Below the pieces are notes generated by a model, which saw only the letters and a list, made by a program, of their open reading frames with translations, was not told where the DNA came from and made no database searches. From Lachnospiraceae bacterium (GTDB taxonomy: Bacteria; Bacillota; Clostridia; Lachnospirales; Lachnospiraceae): DNA of 36,980 nt. The position numbers and the translations under genes were made by a program. Position 1 is the stretch's first letter. Each line of letters starts with the position of its first letter. The stretch is taken from contig JAETQI010000043.1 in NCBI GenBank assembly GCA_021770755.1, positions 1 to 36,980 on the forward strand, in the 5' to 3' direction. Shown here in pieces: positions 1-6,125 of the stretch.

Positions 1-58
1 GAAATATGAAGATGAAAAATGTTACAAAATAACAATAAAAATAGAGGTGAAACTAAAA

Positions 59-108
59 TCTTGGAAATTGCGGAGACCTTGTAAAATAAGGACTTCGAGT
101 TTCCGAGA
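59..108. other. Stem-loop upstream of the repressor gene
   Basis: The arms at 59-67 and 100-108 pair (CTTGGAAA with TTTCCGAG, one G-U), and an inner CCTT/AAGG stem (77-80 with 88-91) closes a 7-nt loop. It lies 30 nt before the repressor start, just ahead of a GGGAGG ribosome-binding site at 124-129. It could be an RNA leader or a DNA site of the mobile element; the function is unknown. Nothing coding is visible in bases 1-58. Confidence 0.4.
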
Positions 109-137
109 GCACACTTAATTATTAGGGAGGTAAACAA

Positions 138-896
138 ATGGCCAACAAAGACTTTTCAAATAAATTAAAAGATTTACGCTTGAAAGCTGGTTATAGTCAA
201 AAAGATGTATATGAACATTTCAAAATCCCTCAATCAACATTTAGTTCATGGGAAGTTGGAAAGTCGGAACCATCTGGAGAAATGCTGATAAAATTATGTG
301 AATTTTATAAATGCGATATGGTAAAAGAATTTTCATCAGACAACGATTTAACTTATAAAGAATGGAGTGTTATTGAAAGCTATCGTTCTCTTGATGATAT
401 AGGAAAAAATTATATTGATTACGAACTGAATAGAGAAATTGACAGGATGAAAGAACTGCAGAAACAATCTGAGTACATAAAACCTTTAGAAACCACTGAA
501 CATAACAACAATAAAGTTTCAAACATTGACATGCGCCTGATCAACTACTACTATCGTGTTGCGTCCGCAGGTGCAGGGCAGATTATCTTCGATATGCCGC
601 CCACAAAACGTATTGAGATACCAAACACACCTGAGTACCGAAAAGTCGATTATGCGATCGGAGTAAACGGAAATAGTATGGAGCCCTTGTATCATGATGG
701 AGATATACTCCTTGTAGAAATGAGAGATGATGTTGAAATTGGTGAGGTTGGCATATTTAGGGTAAACGGTGAAAGCTTTGTGAAAAAACTAGGCGAGACA
801 GAACTTATTTCCCTTAATCCTGCTGCCAGGAATATCCCGTTAAACGAAAGTGCGGGGTGCATGGGTAAGGTAATTGGGAAACTTTCACAGGATTAA
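138..896 (+). CDS. XRE-family S24 (LexA/CI-like) repressor
   Basis: A 252-aa phage-type repressor. Residues 8-60 form an HTH_3/XRE DNA-binding domain (KLKDLRLKAGYSQKDVYEHF, then the recognition helix QSTFSSWEVG). Residues 135-250 form an S24 peptidase fold: a cleavage site VASAGAG with the A144-G145 bond, the catalytic serine in GNSMEP (Ser180) and the catalytic lysine in FVKKL (Lys216 or 217). Such proteins repress mobile-element genes and cleave themselves on RecA activation during DNA damage. The start follows GGGAGG at 8-nt spacing. It is the first gene of an AT-rich block ending at a tRNA, so it is probably the control gene of the integrated element; the genes it represses are not in the window. 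The family is certain, the regulon is inferred. Confidence 0.9.
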   Translation: MANKDFSNKLKDLRLKAGYSQKDVYEHFKIPQSTFSSWEVGKSEPSGEMLIKLCEFYKCDMVKEFSSDNDLTYKEWSVIESYRSLDDIGKNYIDYELNREIDRMKELQKQSEYIKPLETTEHNNNKVSNIDMRLINYYYRVASAGAGQIIFDMPPTKRIEIPNTPEYRKVDYAIGVNGNSMEPLYHDGDILLVEMRDDVEIGEVGIFRVNGESFVKKLGETELISLNPAARNIPLNESAGCMGKVIGKLSQD

Positions 897-934
897 ATAA
901 AAATTGAAAAATCAAACGCTAAGGAAGAACTACA

Positions 935-2089
935 ATGGGATTTTCAGAAGATATCAACGCTTTGGCAGAACGTTTTTCTACAGTAGGAAATAACGTACTA
1001 ACTGAAGAGGCAACAAAAATGTCACTCATACTGCCCTTTTTTCAGATTCTGGGATACGACGTTTTTAATCCAACGGAATTTTGCCCAGAATATACTGCTG
1101 ATGTGGGCATCAAAAAAGGTGAAAAGGTCGATTATGCAATACTAGTAAACAACGAACCAGTCATATTAATAGAGGCGAAATCCATAACAAAAAAGCTCGA
1201 CAAGCACAGTTCTCAACTTTTTCGTTACTTTGTCACCACGCCAGCCAAATTTGCGATTTTGACAAACGGACTCAACTATAAAATATATACTGATCTTGAA
1301 GAACCTAATAAAATGGACAAAGAACCTTTCATAGAATTTGATCTGCTCAATCTCAAAGATGGACAGATTGAGCAAATAGAAAAATTTCATAAAAAATTTC
1401 TTGATGTTGAAGACATATTAAACACTGCCTCTATATTGAAATACAATACACTCTTTAAAAAATATATTGAACAGCAAATAAATAACCCTTCCGGCGATTT
1501 TGTAAAGCTCTTTTTGCAGCCTTTTTATAAAGGCGCCAAAACACAGGCCGTTATTGAAAAATTTAAACCCATACTGAAAAACTCGTTAAAAGAATATATA
1601 AATGAAACTGTCAATAGTAAAATCAAATTTGCACTTGACAATACCTCCTCTGTGCCTGATGAGGAACGCATTTCTACAGATCGCGAATGGGAAGCTCTCA
1701 CTTTCATTAAAGACATATTAAAGGGAACACTGAATACCGATGATATAACTCATAAGCAGACCGGCTCATACCTAGCAATCCTTTATAAAAACAACACACG
1801 AAAATGGATCTGCAGGATTAATTTGTATTCTTCCCAAAAAACTCTTATACTGCCAGACGAAAACAAAAAGGAACAGAGGCATCCTATAGACAAGATCAAC
1901 GATATCCATGATTTTGCATCTGATATCATTGCTGTCGCCAAACGGTACCTTGAACCGGCTCCCACTGAAAAGAACCCGGATTGTCTCTACACAAAATGGG
2001 GCGTCTATGAAATGCCACAGCCTTACAAAATAAGCTTGCAGAGAGGTCCGCGACATGACTTAAAAACTGCCCAATATTACAAACACTGA
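935..2089 (+). CDS. HsdR N-terminal-domain-like nuclease protein
   Basis: A 384-aa protein resembling the stand-alone 'type I restriction enzyme R protein N-terminal domain' family. The first 150 residues hold a PD-(D/E)xK nuclease core: a glutamate-containing helix (LTEEATKMSLILPFFQ), the Asp of KVDYAI and the E-x-K of VILIEAK. The C-terminal half (about 230-360) is unassigned. There is no ATPase domain and no HsdM or HsdS nearby, so this is not a complete type I system. The coding end is odd: the frame stops at TGA 2087-2089 but stays open for 41 more codons to 2213-2215, and the sequence around the stop is repeated after the Uma2 gene, where the same codon is CGA. The protein may therefore be slightly truncated. 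Confidence 0.75.
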   Translation: MGFSEDINALAERFSTVGNNVLTEEATKMSLILPFFQILGYDVFNPTEFCPEYTADVGIKKGEKVDYAILVNNEPVILIEAKSITKKLDKHSSQLFRYFVTTPAKFAILTNGLNYKIYTDLEEPNKMDKEPFIEFDLLNLKDGQIEQIEKFHKKFLDVEDILNTASILKYNTLFKKYIEQQINNPSGDFVKLFLQPFYKGAKTQAVIEKFKPILKNSLKEYINETVNSKIKFALDNTSSVPDEERISTDREWEALTFIKDILKGTLNTDDITHKQTGSYLAILYKNNTRKWICRINLYSSQKTLILPDENKKEQRHPIDKINDIHDFASDIIAVAKRYLEPAPTEKNPDCLYTKWGVYEMPQPYKISLQRGPRHDLKTAQYYKH

Positions 2090-2103
2090 ACAACTTTTGA
2101 TAG
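2062..2103 (+). repeat. Diverged direct repeat, copy A (with 2833-2874)
   Basis: Forty-two bases spanning the 3' end of the HsdR-N-like gene match 2833-2874 at 34 of 42 positions by my count; seven of the eight differences are transitions. In the frame of the upstream gene this copy reads K-T-A-Q-Y-Y-K-H-stop-T-T-F-D. Both copies begin shortly before or after the stop codon of a PD-(D/E)xK nuclease gene. The remaining intergenic bases up to 2260 contain no gene that I recognise. Confidence 0.7.
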
Positions 2104-2260
2104 TGCTATGATCGGCGGAAGAGCCAAAAAGAAACTGATAAGAAACGGCACACTTATTTTATATACATACATGGATAAACTAAATCAAAATTCCGAAGTT
2201 AGAATTCAGCTTTGAATCATTTGAAAGTTAGCAATATTTAAAGAAAGTGAGAAATTACCT

Positions 2261-2806
2261 ATGGCATTAGCACAGGAAAGAACTTATACAACAGATGATA
2301 TCTACGCCCTGCCAGACGGCCAGAGGGCAGAACTGATTGACGGGCAGATGTATATGATGGCGCCGCCAATGCGGCTGCACCAAAAGCTGATCACGGAGTT
2401 TGTATCTGCTATTCATCAATACATTAAAAATCATAACGGCGACTGTGAAGTCTATCCGGCACCATTTGCCGTATTTCTAAATAAAGATGACCGAAACTAC
2501 GTTGAACCTGACATTTCCGTTATCTGCGACAAAAGCAAGCTGGACGAGAGAGGCTGTAACGGCGCTCCTGACTGGATCATTGAGATTACTTCTCCGTCTA
2601 ATCCGGAAAATGACTATAACATCAAGCTTTTTAAATACCGTACCGCCGGTGTTCGTGAATATTGGATTGTAAACCCGCACACGCAGACTGTTACAGTGTT
2701 CGACTTTGAAAAAGGAAAAAAATCAAATCAGTATAACTTTAATGATAAAGTACCTGTCTGCATTTACGAAGATTTGAACATTACTATTTCAGATTTGCTC
2801 TCGTAA
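2261..2806 (+). CDS. Uma2-family (DUF820) PD-(D/E)xK endonuclease
   Basis: A 181-aa protein with the Uma2 layout over its full length: an N-terminal YTTDDIYALPDGQRAELIDG segment, a central VEPDISVICDKSKLDERGC strand-turn with the catalytic Asp, PDWIIEITSPSN carrying the E-x-(T/S) part of the nuclease motif, and the C-terminal KYRTAGVREYWIVNP. Uma2 proteins are putative restriction-like nucleases that are common in cyanobacteria and Firmicutes, and their biological role is not established. A weak GAAAGTGAGAAATTACCT precedes the ATG. The gene is noticeably richer in GC than its left neighbour. It sits between a nuclease-like gene and an integrase, which suggests mobile-element cargo. Confidence 0.88.
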   Translation: MALAQERTYTTDDIYALPDGQRAELIDGQMYMMAPPMRLHQKLITEFVSAIHQYIKNHNGDCEVYPAPFAVFLNKDDRNYVEPDISVICDKSKLDERGCNGAPDWIIEITSPSNPENDYNIKLFKYRTAGVREYWIVNPHTQTVTVFDFEKGKKSNQYNFNDKVPVCIYEDLNITISDLLS

Positions 2807-2811
2807 ACCGA

Positions 2812-2825
2812 TTGCGACGTCGCAA
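2812..2825. promoter_or_regulatory. Perfect 14-bp palindrome after the Uma2 stop
   Basis: TTGCGACGTCGCAA is its own reverse complement and begins 6 nt after the Uma2 stop codon. Without a loop it makes a poor terminator and looks more like a protein-binding site. It is 173 nt upstream of the integrase start, so an integrase or excision control site is possible. This is inference only. Confidence 0.4.
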
Positions 2826-2832
2826 CTAATGA

Positions 2833-2874
2833 AAAAACCGCCCAGTGTTACCAGCACCGAACGGCTTTTGATAG
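2833..2874 (+). repeat. Diverged direct repeat, copy B (with 2062-2103)
   Basis: Partner of copy A. In the frame that continues past the Uma2 stop it reads K-T-A-Q-C-Y-Q-H-R-T-A-F-D and stays open to the TAA at 2939-2941. In another frame it lies at the start of a 54-codon ORF (ATG 2829 to TGA 2991-2993) with no convincing ribosome-binding site; that ORF ends over the integrase's AAGGAGG. A 9-bp inverted repeat follows (2884-2892 with 2910-2918). Confidence 0.65.
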
Positions 2875-2997
2875 ATATCCTGAAGATGATACCTGTCTAC
2901 GAAAATATTGTATCATCTCCGGGAGCAGCCTGCAAGCGTAAAAATGCGCTGGCTGTTATTTTTATACACTTTTTAAGGTTTAAGGAGGAATGATACT

Positions 2998-4032
2998 ATG
3001 GCTACTGCAAAGAAGCTACCATCAGGCGCATACAGATGCTTGATCTTTGACCGCATGGAGGACGGCAAAAGGAAATACAAGTCTTTTACGGCCGCAACCA
3101 AAAAAGAGGCAGAGTACAAAGCTACACAGTACATAATGCAAAAAGAAGAACAGAAAAAAGCATTGCCGGAATATACCCTGTATGACGCCATCGGGAATTA
3201 CTGTGACCTGAAGAACAATGTACTTTCACCGTCAACGATCCGCGAATACCGCAGAGCACAAAATTATAATTACACAGACATCAAGGATATCAAGCTGAAC
3301 GAGATCACTAACGATGATATCCAGCGCTGGGTGAACACATTTGCCAAAGACCACAGCCCCAAGAGTACGAAGAATGCCTATGGACTGATCCGGGCCGTTC
3401 TGGATACCTTCGCGCCGGATATCCGTTTACGGATCACACTCCCCCAGGCTGTACCGCATAAATTATATGTGCCCTCTGACAGCGATATTAGGGCCGTAGT
3501 CGCGTATTTTAGCGAGAACGATAAAGATATGGAGCTTGCCGTTTATCTGGCCGCATTTGGCACGCTACGACGTTCTGAAGTATGCGGGCTGTACGCTGGG
3601 GACATTGATGGGAATACCATCACAATTCAGCGTGCTATGGTGGACAAAGGCAAAGACGAATGGGTGATTAAGACTACTAAGACAGTTTCCAGCACGCGCA
3701 CCGTTGAGATGCCACAGTTTGTAATAGATAAATGCCCAAAAGAGGGAAGGATTGTAAATCTCAATCCCGACCAGGTAACACACCGCTTTATGAGGGCGCT
3801 CCGACACCTTGATGTGCCCAGCTTTCGGTTTCACGACCTGCGGCACTATGCGGCATCTATAATGCACGCGATTGGCGTACCAGACCAGTACATCATGCAG
3901 CGTGGCGGCTGGTCATCCGACAAGACATTAAAGGCAATCTACCGGGGTACAATTAAAGATTACGAGAAAAAATATACCGACATGACGCTATCCCATTTTG
4001 AGGATATGCATTATGAAATAGAAAAAGCCTAG
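2998..4032 (+). CDS. int: Phage/ICE-type tyrosine integrase
   Basis: A 344-aa site-specific recombinase. Residues 1-45 match an AP2-like arm-binding domain, about 60-145 the SAM-like core-binding domain, and 155-340 the catalytic domain with Arg191/192 (GTLRRSEVCGL), Lys228, H279-x-x-R282 (FHDLRH), Trp305 in the second-His position (GGWSS) and nucleophile Tyr315 (KAIYRG). All catalytic residues are present, so it could be active. AAGGAGG precedes the ATG with 8-nt spacing. It lies about 390 bp from the 3' end of tRNA-Gly(GCC), the usual arrangement for an element integrated in a tRNA gene, with the element body to the left. The opposite attachment site is outside the window. Confidence 0.93.
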   Translation: MATAKKLPSGAYRCLIFDRMEDGKRKYKSFTAATKKEAEYKATQYIMQKEEQKKALPEYTLYDAIGNYCDLKNNVLSPSTIREYRRAQNYNYTDIKDIKLNEITNDDIQRWVNTFAKDHSPKSTKNAYGLIRAVLDTFAPDIRLRITLPQAVPHKLYVPSDSDIRAVVAYFSENDKDMELAVYLAAFGTLRRSEVCGLYAGDIDGNTITIQRAMVDKGKDEWVIKTTKTVSSTRTVEMPQFVIDKCPKEGRIVNLNPDQVTHRFMRALRHLDVPSFRFHDLRHYAASIMHAIGVPDQYIMQRGGWSSDKTLKAIYRGTIKDYEKKYTDMTLSHFEDMHYEIEKA

Positions 4033-4049
4033 AAATCCTAGGCTTTTTC
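4021..4049. terminator. Bidirectional terminator after int
   Basis: A perfect 12-bp stem, GAAAAAGCCTAG (4021-4032) with CTAGGCTTTTTC (4038-4049), and a 5-nt loop. A-rich and T-rich flanks let it serve both int (+) and the small convergent gene on the minus strand. The stem overlaps the last codons of int and shares 13 bases with the tRNA-Gly terminator at 4390-4402. Confidence 0.8.
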
Positions 4050-4230
4050 ATACAATATTAAGAGCCTTTTCTATAGCAGCTTTTAAATCTTTATCCTGTG
4101 ACAGATTCACTAAACGAGTTTGGAAATCACCTCGTAATGTTGGAGTTACTGCTCTCCTCATTTCCTCAACAAAATCTGCTGCTTTCTCTCGTTGTACTTT
4201 ATACTGCTTTCCAAATGAAGACGTTGCCAT
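4048..4230 (-). CDS. Small hypothetical protein next to the integrase
   Basis: A 60-aa protein starting MATSSFGKQYKVQREKAADF. The ATG at 4230 is preceded by GGGAGGTGG at good spacing, which makes it a better start than the in-frame ATG ten codons earlier, a choice that would swallow the ribosome-binding site. It is charged, alpha-helical in pattern, without membrane segment or zinc motif. It resembles in general character the small proteins often found beside integrases or in toxin-antitoxin loci, but I do not recognise the family and see no partner gene. It is convergent with int and ends at their shared terminator. Confidence 0.6.
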   Translation of the reverse strand: MATSSFGKQYKVQREKAADFVEEMRRAVTPTLRGDFQTRLVNLSQDKDLKAAIEKALNIV

Positions 4231-4273
4231 TCTACCACCTCCCCTAAATGCATACCGCATTATCTTTTTCTCA

Positions 4274-4307
4274 CGAATATATGCATTTTAACATGCAAAA
4301 CTGTATT
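4274..4307. repeat. Inverted repeat upstream of the small gene
   Basis: ACGAATA (4274-4280) and TATTCGT (4301-4307) form 7-bp arms around an AT-rich spacer containing two ATGCA motifs. It lies 44 nt upstream of the 60-aa gene's start, in the position expected of its promoter/operator, and close to the presumed integration site. Confidence 0.35.
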
Positions 4308-4362
4308 CGTCAACAAAACAAAAAAGTCATACATTGATATAATATCGCCGAATTTTGAAGGT

Positions 4363-4383
4363 ATGCAACACGAAATGCAACAC
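4363..4383. repeat. Tandem ATGCAACAC direct repeat near the integration site
   Basis: ATGCAACAC occurs at 4363-4371 and 4375-4383, a 12-bp period, 38 bp from the tRNA-Gly 3' end. Closely spaced direct repeats beside an att core are typical arm-type integrase or excisionase binding sites; that role is inferred. Confidence 0.4.
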
Positions 4384-4391
4384 AAATAGGA

Positions 4392-4416
4392 AAAAGCCTA
4401 GATTTTCTAGGCTTTT
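4392..4416. terminator. Terminator of tRNA-Gly(GCC)
   Basis: An 11-bp stem, AAAAGCCTAGA (4392-4402) with TCTAGGCTTTT (4406-4416), and a TTT loop. On the minus strand it begins 4 nt after the tRNA 3' end, and the U-rich 3' arm makes it a good intrinsic terminator. Confidence 0.75.
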
Positions 4417-4420
4417 CAAG

Positions 4421-4493
4421 AGCGATAGACGGGGCTCGAACCCGCGGTCTCGACCTTGGCAAGGTCGCGCGTTACCAACTACGCCACTATCGC
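4421..4493 (-). tRNA. tRNA-Gly(GCC)
   Basis: A cloverleaf on the minus strand: acceptor GCGATAG/CTATCGC, anticodon stem CGACC/GGTCG with loop TTGCCAA (anticodon GCC), T-loop GGTTCGAGCC, discriminator U as usual for bacterial tRNA-Gly. The CCA end is not encoded. Its 3' end faces the integrase and is the likely attachment site of the element to the left. Confidence 0.95.
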
Positions 4494-4531
4494 ATTTCAT
4501 TCTCCGATGCCTATCCGCATCGGACTTTTAT

Positions 4532-4560
4532 ATCTTACATGATATCAGGTATTTTGTCAA
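4532..4560 (-). promoter_or_regulatory. Promoter for tRNA-Gly(GCC)
   Basis: TTGACA (4560-4555), 17-bp spacer, TAAGAT (4537-4532), on the minus strand between the two Gly tRNAs. Transcription would start near 4525 and cross a small hairpin (TCCGATGC/GCATCGGA, 4502-4523) before the tRNA. Confidence 0.8.
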
Positions 4561-4606
4561 CCCTTTTTTATCAGATTTTCAAAATAGATCCGTGATATTC
4601 ATGGAG

Positions 4607-4677
4607 AGCGGGTGATGGGAATCGAACCCACGTATCCAGCTTGGAAGGCTGGTGTTCTACCATTGAACTACACCCGC
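4607..4677 (-). tRNA. tRNA-Gly(TCC)
   Basis: Acceptor GCGGGTG/CACCCGC, anticodon stem CCAGC/GCTGG with loop CTTCCAA (anticodon TCC), T-loop GGTTCGATTCC, discriminator U. It is 4 nt downstream of tRNA-Phe, so the two are probably co-transcribed. No CCA is encoded. Confidence 0.95.
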
Positions 4678-4681
4678 GCAG

Positions 4682-4754
<73 letters not shown>

Positions 4755-4769
4755 GCTTAACCGAAATCA

Positions 4770-4798
4770 AGTATACACTACCCCATTCCGGTTGTCAA
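4770..4798 (-). promoter_or_regulatory. Promoter for tRNA-Phe/tRNA-Gly(TCC)
   Basis: TTGACA (4798-4793), 17-bp spacer, TATACT (4775-4770) on the minus strand, starting a few bases after the stop of the DHH gene. An almost perfect housekeeping promoter. Confidence 0.88.
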
Positions 4799-4805
4799 TA
4801 TATTT

Positions 4806-5783
4806 TCAAAAATTTCTCATCTCCTGGATCACTGAAATAAATCTTCCCTTGATGTCGTCAAGCAGCACTGCCTTCTCCTGCACATCGCCGTCAAACGGAA
4901 CGAAACCGCCTGCCATGGAAGCATGTCCGCCGCCGTTTCCGATGCCTTCAAGCGCCTTTGCGATCACCTTGCCGGCATCGAGCGCCGTTCCCTCACTGCG
5001 GACAGAAAGCCTGATCCCGCCATCCTTGGCAGAATACACGACAGAAAACGTGACTTCCTTTAGCGCGAGCATAAAATCCGAGATGTCCGCAATGACGGGA
5101 CAGTCTCTCCCTGTGTCCGCAAAACTGATGTCATCATGGACCTCGATGCTCGAGATCGCCTTGGAATAGGCGACGAGATCCTCAAAGCACAGGATGCTGT
5201 TCTCCAGCATGGATATGATATTGTAATCACAGTCGTCATACATGCGGTAGAGCATCTCTATGTCCAGTCTGGAGACGCCGCGGTTGAGATTGTTGGTATC
5301 GATGCGGATACCATATGTCAATGCTGTCGCGATCTTTCTGTCCATTGGGACATTGTTTTCGAAGAAATACTGCGCGATCATGGTCGCACAGGCGCCAATC
5401 TCCGGGCGGATATCACTGAAACGGTACTTGAACAGATCATTGTCCGGATGATGGTCGATGCAGATGATCTCGTCTCCTGTGATGTCAAAGATGTTCGAGT
5501 TTCCCTTCTGGGAATCCACCAGGATCACTTCGTCATCGTCGCTGAGCACTTTTTGCAGGTCATCGATATTCAGCAGCTCGATCCCCATAAGCTCCACTAG
5601 CTTTCCGGTGCTGTAGCGGTCGATCTTTCCCTTGTAGCATAGTGTCGCGCGGACACCCCGCAGCTCCAGCAGTCTCTGCAGTCCGTATGCGCTCGCGATC
5701 GCATCCGGATCGGGAAAGTTGTGCGTCTGTATATACACATGTTCCCGAATGATCTCGCCGAGCAGCCTATCCAGATTCGTCAT
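4806..5783 (-). CDS. DHH/DHHA1 phosphoesterase (NrnA-like)
   Basis: A 325-aa enzyme of the DHH superfamily, the group that contains nanoRNase/pAp phosphatase NrnA and c-di-nucleotide phosphodiesterases. It has motif I HNFPDPDAIASA, motif II Asp in VILVDSQKG, the signature DHHP (CIDHHPDND) and, near the end, the DHHA1 glycine loop GNGGGHASMAGG. It is cytoplasmic, with no PAS, GGDEF or membrane segment, so it is the short form. I chose the ATG at 5783 because the product starts MTNLDRLLGEI as is usual for the family and a GGGGGA motif lies upstream; an in-frame ATG 12 codons earlier is possible. Whether the substrate is oligonucleotides, pAp or a cyclic dinucleotide cannot be decided from sequence. 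Confidence 0.9.
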   Translation of the reverse strand: MTNLDRLLGEIIREHVYIQTHNFPDPDAIASAYGLQRLLELRGVRATLCYKGKIDRYSTGKLVELMGIELLNIDDLQKVLSDDDEVILVDSQKGNSNIFDITGDEIICIDHHPDNDLFKYRFSDIRPEIGACATMIAQYFFENNVPMDRKIATALTYGIRIDTNNLNRGVSRLDIEMLYRMYDDCDYNIISMLENSILCFEDLVAYSKAISSIEVHDDISFADTGRDCPVIADISDFMLALKEVTFSVVYSAKDGGIRLSVRSEGTALDAGKVIAKALEGIGNGGGHASMAGGFVPFDGDVQEKAVLLDDIKGRFISVIQEMRNF

Positions 5784-5910
5784 ACCGTTTTCCCCCACTC
5801 TTTTCCTACAGACCCTCAAAAATCATATTTATTTTATCACACTTCCTGATGAAATGCCACTTCAATCGGATCGGGGAATGACCTTCTCCCCTGCACGGGA
5901 ATGTGCTCCC

Positions 5911-5952
5911 AAAAAAGAATGGCAGCCTTAAGGCTGCCCATACTTTTTTTTC
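5911..5952. terminator. Bidirectional terminator downstream of flagellin
   Basis: GGCAGCCTTAAGGCTGCC (5921-5938) is a perfect hairpin, with six A (5911-5916) on one side and an eight-T run (5945-5952) on the other. It most likely ends the flagellin transcript, which would then carry a 3' UTR of about 200 nt. Confidence 0.75.
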
Positions 5953-6125
5953 ACATGATCAGAGCTTTCAGTAGCTCGTGACCCCAATTGATTTCTTTTA
6001 ACGGCAGAAACCGCCCTTAGGACGGCTTCTGCGTGCACGCGTCACCCAAAAGGACATGCCAGCCAGTGCTGACGGGTGCTGGCGCGCGGGCAAGGAATAC
6101 TTCCCTGCCCGATCGTTATGGCAGA
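5953..6125 (-). other. Structured 3' region of the flagellin transcript, no gene
   Basis: No coding sequence seen. Three GC-rich hairpins lie in a row: 6004-6032 (GCAGAA/TTCTGC with inner CCG/CGG and CCT/AGG), 6058-6083 (GCCAGC/GCTGGC) and 6087-6111 (CGGGCA/TGCCCG). They precede the terminator on the flagellin strand and may stabilise the 3' end of this abundant mRNA. No known riboswitch pattern recognised. Confidence 0.5.

Noticed and set aside
935-2089. A complete type I restriction-modification system
   Set aside because: No helicase domain in this protein and no methylase or specificity gene nearby.
4355-4615. 86-codon frame crossing tRNA-Gly(GCC)
   Set aside because: It runs through the terminator and the tRNA on the opposite strand; chance frame.
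5953-6125. Cyclic-di-GMP or other riboswitch near the flagellin gene
   Set aside because: It lies downstream of the gene, and the conserved bases of the known classes are not there.
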